Positions 1 to 4,918 of a DNA stretch of 7,730 nt are shown piece by piece. How positions within the stretch are numbered: position 1 is the stretch's first letter; each line of letters begins with the position of its first letter. Below the pieces are notes generated by a model. That model worked only from the letters and a program-made list of their open reading frames with translations. It made no database searches and was not told the origin of the DNA. The DNA lies in NCBI GenBank assembly GCA_001603765.1, contig LUZV01000239.1:1-7730 (forward strand). The letters are read 5' to 3'. A program made the translations under genes and the position numbers. The stretch comes from Anaerolineales bacterium Chloro_02 (GTDB lineage Bacteria > Chloroflexota > Anaerolineae > Anaerolineales > Anaerolineaceae).

Positions 1-231
1 CAGCGGCGCCTCGCCAACGTCATCAACCAATTCAGTTGGAAGATTTGGTTGTAAAACCAAAGGCTCAGCCGTAATGGTCATCTGCGCCGCGGGCGTCAGC
101 GCCAGGGAAGTTGCGGGCGCCAGAGGCACCTTAGCCAGCGCCTCGCAGCCGCTCGCGGCAACTGCCGCGACCAGTAAAAGGCAGATTCTTATCAGGTAAT
201 TATCGATTCTTTTTGAATGATTTTTCATCAT
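1..231 (-). CDS. Lipoprotein, N-terminal part (runs off left edge)
   Basis: This is the first 77 codons of a gene read leftwards and cut by the window edge. The start is ATG at 231, with a second in-frame ATG right after it. A basic N-terminus (K3, K7, R8, R15) precedes a hydrophobic stretch at about residues 16-26. It ends in a lipobox-like A-A-S-G-C with Cys29 as the expected lipidated residue, so the product should be exported and anchored by signal peptidase II processing. The mature part seen (EALAKVPLAPATSLALTP and on) is rich in Ala, Pro, Leu and Thr, like an unstructured linker, and shows no recognisable domain. It lies 103 bases downstream of the NusG paralogue on the same strand, which hints at a surface or polysaccharide-export operon, but the function cannot be read from this fragment. 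The Shine-Dalgarno is weak: GGAGA ends 13 bases before the ATG. Confidence 0.8.
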   Translation of the reverse strand, partial: MMKNHSKRIDNYLIRICLLLVAAVAASGCEALAKVPLAPATSLALTPAAQMTITAEPLVLQPNLPTELVDDVGEAPL

Positions 232-258
232 ACCGCAAGCTTGTTCTCCATATATATG

Positions 259-270
259 CACGCCTCCGCC
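259..270 (-). promoter_or_regulatory. ops/JUMPStart-like element in the lipoprotein leader
   Basis: On the minus strand this reads GGCGGAGGCGTG. The ops element that recruits RfaH in enterobacteria is GGCGGTAGCGTG, so 10 of 12 bases match, differing at positions 6 and 7. The flanking AAG on the 5' side also resembles the JUMPStart tail. It lies between a NusG-family specialised paralogue and the next gene, where such a site would be expected. Just upstream is an imperfect inverted repeat (CCGAC at 299-295, GTCGG at 278-274). The main competing reading is that the GGAGG inside it is a Shine-Dalgarno for a 7-codon ORF starting at 251. Recognition by the neighbouring paralogue is inference. Confidence 0.3.
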
Positions 271-303
271 CTTCCGACATGGTTTTCATATCAGGTCGGG
301 CGT

Positions 304-327
304 AAAATACCATTGCGCTCAAAATGG
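304..327 (-). terminator. Weak hairpin with U-rich tail after the NusG paralogue
   Basis: On the minus strand, 8 bases past the NusG paralogue stop codon, CCATT (327-323) can pair with AATGG (314-310) around an 8-base loop, followed by TATTTT. The stem is only 5 bp with two G-C pairs, and an alternative GCGC/GCGC pairing overlaps it. It would be a poor terminator by itself. If it works, it is a possible attenuation point upstream of the lipoprotein. Confidence 0.22.
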
Positions 328-334
328 CGCTGAT

Positions 335-892
335 TTAATTGTATTGACCAACTTTCCGCCGGATCATCTCCGCCGGAAGTTCCATGCGCACCATACGGCC
401 TTGCATCAGTTTTAACAGGACTGAAACTCGTTCAGTCCCATTGACGCACTTCTCAAAAATCGCGGCAATCTCCCCAATGGCGTTGTTTTCCACAACTACC
501 TCATCGCCAGGCGCAAAACCAGTCCGCGCCCGGAGATATTCATGATTTTGCTGACTCGTCTGTTGGCGAATTGCTTCGATCAGGCTGGGATGAATAGATG
601 CCGGCACGCCATCAAAGTTGACCAGCCCGATGACACCCCTCATTAAAAAGACGCGCTGCGCGTACAGGTTTTCAGGTTCGCCCTGAACAAAAAGATAACC
701 CGGAAAGTAAGGTCTGGCTGAGCGCGAACGCGGATTAACCGGATTTACCAGGCAAAGGGGTAAGTATTCGGAGATATTTTTTGCCCTGAGCTGGTCATCA
801 ACAATAAACTCCATGTTCGATTTGCAGCGTAACGCAAACCAGGGGGCGCTGGTTTTGGTCTCTTTTACCTTGTCATCGCAGAAGTATTCCAT
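335..892 (-). CDS. NusG-family specialised transcription (anti)termination factor (RfaH/UpxY/LoaP-like)
   Basis: The product is 185 aa. An NGN domain covers about residues 16-112. It opens with PWFALRCKSNMEF, like the W-[YF]-[AV]-x-[RH] opening of NusG proteins, and carries the RPYFPGYLFV block at 60-69, followed by GVIGLVNFDG. A KOW-type domain follows at about 126-175 (FAPGDEVVVENN...GEIAAIF). Proteins of this family bind the RNA polymerase clamp and modulate pausing and termination. Specialised paralogues act on particular long operons, often for capsule, O-antigen or exopolysaccharide. The housekeeping nusG normally sits with secE and ribosomal protein genes. Here the neighbour is a lipoprotein, and the sequence between the domains resembles the UpxY/RfaH class, so a specialised role is inferred. 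The start at 892 is preceded by AGGG with an 8-base spacer, and an in-frame M27 would remove the NGN start. A 16-residue charged N-terminal tail precedes the domain. Confidence 0.9.
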   Translation of the reverse strand: MEYFCDDKVKETKTSAPWFALRCKSNMEFIVDDQLRAKNISEYLPLCLVNPVNPRSRSARPYFPGYLFVQGEPENLYAQRVFLMRGVIGLVNFDGVPASIHPSLIEAIRQQTSQQNHEYLRARTGFAPGDEVVVENNAIGEIAAIFEKCVNGTERVSVLLKLMQGRMVRMELPAEMIRRKVGQYN

Positions 893-912
893 ATCCTTTT
901 CCCTGTCTGATA

Positions 913-918
913 ATTATA
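913..918 (-). promoter_or_regulatory. Consensus -10 (TATAAT) for the NusG paralogue
   Basis: Reading leftwards, TATAAT lies at 918-913, which would start transcription near 906 and give a leader of about 14 bases that still contains the AGGG ribosome site. The best -35 candidate is TTGGAG with a long 19-base spacer, which is poor. The opposite strand has TATAAC at 915-920, so the same spot could also fire towards the patatin gene. Confidence 0.4.
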
Positions 919-1029
919 ACCCCAGAAAAAATCGCCGCTCCAACCAAACTGAACTTCATTTTTGCACTCTTAGAAGACCACTTTTCGCCAACTGTCATTC
1001 CTCATCTCGGAGTGAAGCACGCCTTATGG

Positions 1030-1041
1030 TATATTTAAAAT
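1030..1041 (+). promoter_or_regulatory. Possible -10 region for the patatin-like gene
   Basis: The AT-rich TATATT (1030-1035) and TAAAAT (1036-1041) lie about 20-30 bases before the patatin ATG, within the 167-base divergent gap. No convincing -35 hexamer is visible at 16-18 bases upstream, so this is only a candidate. The gene could equally be read from the TATAAC at 915-920. Confidence 0.22.
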
Positions 1042-1059
1042 ACAACAGAAGGGATAATT

Positions 1060-1953
1060 ATGGCAAAAAGGATTGTGCTTGCGTTAGGCGGAGGCGGAGT
1101 TAGAGGCGTCGCTCATCTTGGAGCGGTTCAATGCCTGCTCGATGAAAAATATGAGATTTCAGGTATCGCCGGGACAAGCGCTGGCGGCTTATTTGGCGCG
1201 CCGTTAGCCGCGCAAGTCCCCCCAAAAGAAATCCTCGAGGTGGTTACCGCTTTTATAAAAAGCCCTTCATTCAAACGGTCTCCCACAGATGCAGCCTCCT
1301 TTTTGGGCACCTCAGGTTTGGAGTCGGCGCTCAGCCAATTTATCGTGGGTAAAACCATCCAGGATTTGCCAATCAAATTCTGTGCCACTGCTGTCAGCCT
1401 GAAAACAGGCGAGGAAGTGGTCATTTCTGAGGGCGATGTGATGGAAGCCGTGCTCGCCACGATTGCTATCCCGGGCGTCTTTCCAGCCAGAGGCGAGGAA
1501 GCCTTGGCAGATGGCGGCGTGTTGGACCCTGTTCCGGTTCTCCCTGCCCGCGCTCTAAACTCTTCACTCCCGATTGTCGCCGTCACGTTGCACACCAAGC
1601 CAGCGGATTTTTCGCCTCTGTCGACCCCACTTGTTGGAGGAGATCAAATCCCCGAAGTTCTTGCAGACCGATTGAACAGAACCAGAATAGGTGAATCGCT
1701 TCAGAATTTAAACGTTGGCATTGAAATTGGTTCAGACCGGTTGACGGAGTTAAATCTCGAAATCACAAAGCCGGATGTGATCGTGAGACCCGTTGTGGGT
1801 CAATTCGGAACGCTCCAAAAAATCGATCCTGCTGTGCTATTTGAGGAAGGCTATCGCGCGATGAAAAGCGAGTTGTCAGCGCTTGAAGACTCACTGTCTT
1901 TCATGAAAAGCGTGCTTCGCATCTCAAAATATCGGGTTTCAGACCCGGAATAA
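1060..1953 (+). CDS. Patatin-like phospholipase (NTE/RssA type)
   Basis: The product is 297 aa and has all the hallmarks of the patatin family. The glycine-rich oxyanion loop GGGGVRG is at residues 10-16. The nucleophile elbow G-T-S-A-G is at 38-42, with Ser40 as nucleophile. The D-G-G motif is at 151-153, with Asp151 completing the Ser-Asp dyad. The region near 240-267 (DVIVRPVVGQFG...LFEEGY) resembles the C-terminal part of RssA/NTE-type proteins. Members hydrolyse acyl esters of phospholipids or lysophospholipids, and the substrate here is unknown. No signal peptide or membrane helix is seen, so it is probably cytoplasmic or peripheral. The ATG at 1060 has GAAGGG 6 bases upstream. No cyclic-nucleotide synthase or other defence partner sits next to it, so an anti-phage effector role is not supported. 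The 3' end converges with the SH3b gene 4 bases away. Confidence 0.94.
   Translation: MAKRIVLALGGGGVRGVAHLGAVQCLLDEKYEISGIAGTSAGGLFGAPLAAQVPPKEILEVVTAFIKSPSFKRSPTDAASFLGTSGLESALSQFIVGKTIQDLPIKFCATAVSLKTGEEVVISEGDVMEAVLATIAIPGVFPARGEEALADGGVLDPVPVLPARALNSSLPIVAVTLHTKPADFSPLSTPLVGGDQIPEVLADRLNRTRIGESLQNLNVGIEIGSDRLTELNLEITKPDVIVRPVVGQFGTLQKIDPAVLFEEGYRAMKSELSALEDSLSFMKSVLRISKYRVSDPE
1926..1947 (-). terminator. Candidate intrinsic terminator of the SH3b gene, inside the patatin 3' end
   Basis: On the minus strand, CGGGT (1947-1943) pairs with ACCCG (1937-1933) across a 5-base loop and is followed by ATATTTT (1932-1926). The stem is 5 bp with four G-C pairs, and the downstream run is U-rich. It lies 10 bases past the SH3b stop codon and overlaps the last codons of the convergent patatin gene. 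In the plus direction the same hairpin lacks a U tract, so it should mainly serve the minus-strand gene. Confidence 0.42.
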
Positions 1954-1961
1954 AGCTTTAT
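1950..1961. repeat. 12-bp perfect palindrome holding both convergent stop codons
   Basis: ATAAAGCTTTAT is self-complementary. It contains the patatin TAA (1951-1953) and, on the other strand, the SH3b TAA (1960-1958), so the two genes end symmetrically around one centre. It could extend a hairpin with the flanking GG/CC across a bulged A, but it has no U tract of its own. Confidence 0.5.
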
Positions 1962-2584
1962 CCGCGCCGAAGTATGGCGATCAGCGAAAGAAAGAAACCG
2001 AGCCCGGCGAGGGTGATAATCACGTATCCAATCGGAATCCCACCTGTTGCCGTGCCGCCGGTTTCTGCCTGATAAGTGGGGATCATCAAAGCGGGCGGTT
2101 CAGTGAAGGTTGGCAGACGCGAAGGTTGAGCCGTGATGATGAATTGAGCCGCCAGGGTCGGGTCAATAGTCTTGGTGATCGAGGGCGTCTCGGTAGGCGG
2201 AGCTTGCATCATCGGCAGCGTGCCGCCAAACACCTCAACCCGGTCCATAACCACCCAACCTCTGTCGCCAGGGGCTCCCGCGTACTCAATCTGCACGTAA
2301 CTTCCGTAATAGCCAAAAGCTTTCGCTTCCTGCCCAACCAAAAAGACTCCCACTTGCGATGAAGTCGCGCTCGGTCCGCTGCGCACATTTAACGGTATCT
2401 CAGGCTGCCCAATTGCCCGCACCCACAGCCCTCTGGGCGTCCCCGTAACAGTTGGGATCGCGAGAGTTGGGAACTGCCCGGCAACCGGAGTGATGACCCC
2501 AGGCAGGCTGACGAGCACAATCACCAAAATGAGCGCTGGCAGGATGGCAAATTTCATTGAAACATTCTTTTTGTCGGCAGGCAT
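1958..2584 (-). CDS. Secreted/membrane-anchored SH3b-domain protein
   Basis: The product is 208 aa starting at the ATG at 2584. A longer open frame exists upstream to 2773, but it runs into the divergent gene and lacks supporting signals, whereas GAGG lies 5 bases before 2584. M10 (2557) is a less likely start. A signal sequence or first membrane helix lies at about 11-36 (FAILPALILVIVLVSLPG). A bacterial SH3 domain covers about 52-118, with the typical LNVRSGPS at 65-72 and GWVV at 109-112. A Thr/Pro-rich linker follows at about 128-180. A second hydrophobic helix at about 183-205 ends in R-R-G. This looks like an extracytoplasmic domain held by a C-terminal anchor. SH3b domains often bind cell-wall peptides or partner proteins, and the ligand here cannot be told. 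It is divergent from the zinc-ribbon gene and shares its promoter region. Confidence 0.86.
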   Translation of the reverse strand: MPADKKNVSMKFAILPALILVIVLVSLPGVITPVAGQFPTLAIPTVTGTPRGLWVRAIGQPEIPLNVRSGPSATSSQVGVFLVGQEAKAFGYYGSYVQIEYAGAPGDRGWVVMDRVEVFGGTLPMMQAPPTETPSITKTIDPTLAAQFIITAQPSRLPTFTEPPALMIPTYQAETGGTATGGIPIGYVIITLAGLGFFLSLIAILRRG

Positions 2585-2589
2585 GAAAA

Positions 2590-2593
2590 CCTC
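2590..2593 (-). promoter_or_regulatory. Ribosome binding site fixing the SH3b start at 2584
   Basis: On the minus strand, GAGG is followed by 5 bases (TTTTC) and then ATG. No comparable site precedes the upstream in-frame start at 2773 or the internal ATG at 2557. The symmetric -10 at 2605-2614 also lies inside the longer frame, which argues for the shorter protein. Confidence 0.6.
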
Positions 2594-2604
2594 AAACTTT
2601 TTAC

Positions 2605-2614
2605 GATTATAATC
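2605..2614. promoter_or_regulatory. Symmetric, bidirectional -10 element
   Basis: GATTATAATC is a perfect 10-bp palindrome. It gives TATAAT on the plus strand at 2608-2613 and TATAAT on the minus strand at 2611-2606. Predicted starts near 2620 (plus) and 2599 (minus) would leave leaders of about 28 and 15 bases, each still carrying the ribosome site of the zinc-ribbon and SH3b genes. Neither direction has a good -35 hexamer. Bidirectional promoters built on symmetric -10 sequences are a known bacterial arrangement, and activity here is inference. Confidence 0.5.
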
Positions 2615-2647
2615 TAATCTTGAAGGCAATAAAGATTGAGAGAAGAT

Positions 2648-3235
2648 ATGACCACACGCATCTATCACGGAGAGATACAACCGGAAGACATCGCCAGGAG
2701 CCTGATTGCCTATTTCCACCGAGGCAATTATCAGGTCCAACGCTTCGGGTCTGGCGAAAAGCTCGTCGTCCAAATTGCCACACGCCCAAACAGCCCTTCA
2801 GGCGGTCAGACCGCGATGACAGTCAGCCTTGCGAAGGTTGAAGACGGCGTCAGCGTAAATCTCAGCAACCAAATGTGGTTCGGTCTGGCAGCCAGCCTTG
2901 GCATAACAGCGATTGGCGCGCTGCTCAACCCAATGAACCTGCTTAACCGTCTTGACGATATCGCCCAGGACGTTGAATCTTTGCAAATGGAAGATTCAAT
3001 CTGGGAGATTATCAATAAAACCGCGCGTCAGTATGGAACCGGGCAACAGCTCTCAGAACGCCTCAGCCGCACCGTTTGCCCCTACTGCGTCACCGCCAAC
3101 CCCATCGCCGCTTCGCGCTGCCTGGCATGCGGCGCGCCTCTCGGAGAAGCCCAGCCTGTTACCTGCCAGCGCTGTGGTTTCGTCGTAAACCAAAAAGAGA
3201 AAAGCTGCCCAAACTGCAACTCTCCCCTTACCTGA
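2648..3235 (+). CDS. Double zinc-ribbon protein of unknown function
   Basis: The product is 195 aa. The start chosen is ATG at 2648, behind GAGAGAAG at 2638-2645. A TTG four codons upstream is less likely because it overlaps that ribosome site. The C-terminus holds two zinc ribbons with identical spacing. C144-x2-C147-x10-C158-x2-C161 is followed by C173-x2-C176-x10-C187-x2-C190, so eight cysteines should bind two zinc ions. The first 75 residues (HGEIQPEDIARSLIAYFHRGNYQVQ...) look like a compact alpha/beta domain that I do not recognise. A hydrophobic segment at about 77-98 (MWFGLAASLGITAIGALL) could be a membrane helix or buried hairpin, followed by an acidic helical stretch at 100-125. Double zinc ribbons generally mediate protein or nucleic-acid contacts. 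It is divergent from the SH3b gene and 58 bases before the DegV gene. No function is assigned. Confidence 0.88.
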   Translation: MTTRIYHGEIQPEDIARSLIAYFHRGNYQVQRFGSGEKLVVQIATRPNSPSGGQTAMTVSLAKVEDGVSVNLSNQMWFGLAASLGITAIGALLNPMNLLNRLDDIAQDVESLQMEDSIWEIINKTARQYGTGQQLSERLSRTVCPYCVTANPIAASRCLACGAPLGEAQPVTCQRCGFVVNQKEKSCPNCNSPLT

Positions 3236-3293
3236 GTGTTATAAAAGTATTCTATTCATTTTATTCACTTATCGTACCCGGAGAGATTATCTT

Positions 3294-4139
3294 ATGATCA
3301 GAATCGTTGCGGATACAACTTGCGGTTTATCTCTTGATCTTCTTAAGCAGTTAGGGGTTGAAGTTCTCCCTCAAATCATCACATTTGGAAACGAAAGCTT
3401 CCGCGACGACACCGAGATGGACACCGTCAGCTTTCTCGAGAAGCTGCGCTCATCCAAAACCTTGCCCGGGACCGCCGCGCCGCCGCCCATGCTCTATGCG
3501 CCCATTTACGAAAGAATTCTCGCTGCGGATGATACCGCGTTAGTTATCACACCATCCGCTAAGGTCAGCGGCACGTTCCGCAGTGCGACGGTTGCCGCCA
3601 ACGAACTGCGCAGCGACCGAATCCACATTCTGGACTCGAACACCGTCGCCGGCGGGTTGGGCTCTTTGGTTTTAGCCGCGCGCAGCTGGATCGACGCCGG
3701 GTTGAACATTGACGAGCTTAAAGAAAACGTCACTGAGATGGCTTCCCGCGAGCGTTTGTTCTTTCTCGTGCCAACCTTGGAGTACCTTTACAAAGGCGGA
3801 CGAATTGGCGGAGCGTCCAGGCTGGTGGGCACCCTCCTCCAAATTGTGCCGATTTTGACCATCAAAGACGGACAGGTTGACACCTTCGATAAAGTCCGCA
3901 CGCTGAAACAAGCCACCCGCACCATTGTTGATTTAACCAGTGCATACTGCGCGGGCAATCCTGAACCTTATCTCACCATCAGCCAGTGCGATTCAGAGCC
4001 GTTAGCGAGCCAGGTGAGCGCCGAGCTTACCCTCGCCACTGGCATTCAGGACATTCCCAAATACACAGTTCCGCCAGCAATCGTTGTGCATGCCGGACCG
4101 GGCTTGATCGAGACCAGCTGTTTTGTGGCGCGTTCCTGA
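3294..4139 (+). CDS. DegV-family fatty-acid-binding protein (FakB-like)
   Basis: The product is 281 aa, the normal length for the family. It has the N-terminal D-T-T-C-G-L at 7-12 (usually DSTxDL), P-S-A-K-V-S-G-T-F at 87-95 (the SGTY/F loop near the fatty-acid carboxylate), LEYLYKGGRIG at 162-172, and H266-x-G-P-G near the C-terminus. DegV/FakB proteins hold a fatty acid in a deep pocket and present it to the kinase FakA, which makes acyl phosphate for phospholipid synthesis. No fakA is in this window. The usual T-S-x-P loop reads T60-A-A-P here, so the Ser is Ala. The ATG has GGAGAG 8 bases upstream. It may be co-transcribed with the zinc-ribbon gene before it and the pseudouridine synthase after it. 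Which fatty acid it carries cannot be predicted. Confidence 0.95.
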   Translation: MIRIVADTTCGLSLDLLKQLGVEVLPQIITFGNESFRDDTEMDTVSFLEKLRSSKTLPGTAAPPPMLYAPIYERILAADDTALVITPSAKVSGTFRSATVAANELRSDRIHILDSNTVAGGLGSLVLAARSWIDAGLNIDELKENVTEMASRERLFFLVPTLEYLYKGGRIGGASRLVGTLLQIVPILTIKDGQVDTFDKVRTLKQATRTIVDLTSAYCAGNPEPYLTISQCDSEPLASQVSAELTLATGIQDIPKYTVPPAIVVHAGPGLIETSCFVARS

Positions 4140-4169
4140 CCGTTACGCGCGGCTTCATTCAGTTATCCA

Positions 4170-4829
4170 ATGGAAGAAAATCGACCCACTCAGGCAACCC
4201 TCACACCGCCGGATTGGGTTGTGTTCGCGGACGAAAGCCTGGTCGTGGTCAACAAGCCTTCAGGCTTATTGTCTGTGGAAGACGGCTACAATCCCGCTTT
4301 ACCTCATTTGCGCTCAGTGCTTGAGCCAACACTGGGCAAACTTTGGATGGTACACCGGCTGGATAAAGAAACCAGCGGTCTCTTGGTTCTGGCGCGCGAT
4401 GCCCAGTCGCACCGGGAGCTCAACCGTCAATTTCGGGAACGAGAACCAATCAAGCGCTATCTCGCGAGCGTCGCGCCTTTGCCGACCTGGGATGAAATCA
4501 GTCTGGAAGCGCCTCTCAAGGTTAATGCCGACCGCGCCCACCGCACACGGGTGGACTTTGCCGCCGGCAAGCCTGCCAGGACTGACTTTGTCGTTCTGCG
4601 GCGCGAAGAAAATTGGGCGGAGCTGCTCTGCACCCTTCAAAGCGGCATCACACACCAAATCCGCGCCCATCTTTATCACCTTGGGCTCGGCATTTTGGGA
4701 GATCCTCTCTACCAACCTCCGGCGTTTAAGTCTGCCTCAAAACCCGCTGTTGAGCGCATGATGCTCCACGCCTCGGAGCTTATCTTCACTCACCCCAAAA
4801 CTGGCGATCTTTTACATTTTCGCGCTTGA
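4170..4829 (+). CDS. RluA-family RNA pseudouridine synthase, no S4 domain
   Basis: The product is 219 aa. The family core is clear: LVVVNKPSGLLS at 24-35, the catalytic block H62-R-L-D-K-E-T-S-G with Asp65 as nucleophile, K-R-Y-L-A-S at 95-100, H162-Q-I-R-A-H, G177-D-P-L-Y and L199-H-A-S. These enzymes isomerise particular uridines in rRNA or tRNA to pseudouridine. It lacks the N-terminal S4 RNA-binding domain of RluC/RluD and has the single-domain length of RluA, so the target may be 23S rRNA or tRNA, but it cannot be decided here. The usual G-R-x-H-Q motif is G159-I-T-H-Q, with Arg replaced by Ile. The gene begins 30 bases after the DegV stop, in the same reading frame, and no Shine-Dalgarno is visible before ATG 4170, which suggests translational coupling. 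Confidence 0.93.
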   Translation: MEENRPTQATLTPPDWVVFADESLVVVNKPSGLLSVEDGYNPALPHLRSVLEPTLGKLWMVHRLDKETSGLLVLARDAQSHRELNRQFREREPIKRYLASVAPLPTWDEISLEAPLKVNADRAHRTRVDFAAGKPARTDFVVLRREENWAELLCTLQSGITHQIRAHLYHLGLGILGDPLYQPPAFKSASKPAVERMMLHASELIFTHPKTGDLLHFRA

Positions 4830-4860
4830 ACTGAACAGGTAATTTCGAAACAAACCGGAG

Positions 4861-4918
4861 AAAAAGCCCAATCAAACAGCGCGACCAAGCGACTTAATGC
4901 GGCTACGCCCAAAGGGCT
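4861..4918. terminator. Possible shared terminator of the convergent synthase and radC genes
   Basis: On the minus strand, AGCCC (4918-4914), inside the last codons of radC, could pair with GGGCT (4869-4865), which leads straight into TTTTCT. On the plus strand the same arms are followed by GGATGTTTTT. The stem is only 5 bp and the loop 44 bases, though the loop could fold internally. This is the only U-tract arrangement I see in the 73-base convergent gap, and it remains weak. Confidence 0.2.

Noticed and set aside
1060..1953. Patatin as an effector of a CBASS-type defence system
   Set aside because: No nucleotidyltransferase, ubiquitin-like or other defence gene is adjacent, and the neighbours are ordinary chromosomal genes.
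2585..2773. 63-codon N-terminal extension of the SH3b protein
   Set aside because: It would overlap the zinc-ribbon gene and the symmetric -10, and it has no ribosome site, whereas GAGG precedes the ATG at 2584 and a signal peptide follows at once.
3236..3293. Terminator or independent promoter between the zinc-ribbon and DegV genes
   Set aside because: Only a 4-bp AGTG/CACT pairing and AT-rich hexamers without a -35 are present. Co-transcription is equally likely.
4123..4761. 212-codon plus-strand frame overlapping the pseudouridine synthase
   Set aside because: The catalytic HRLD block and other family motifs are in the other frame (4170-4829). This one has no domain.
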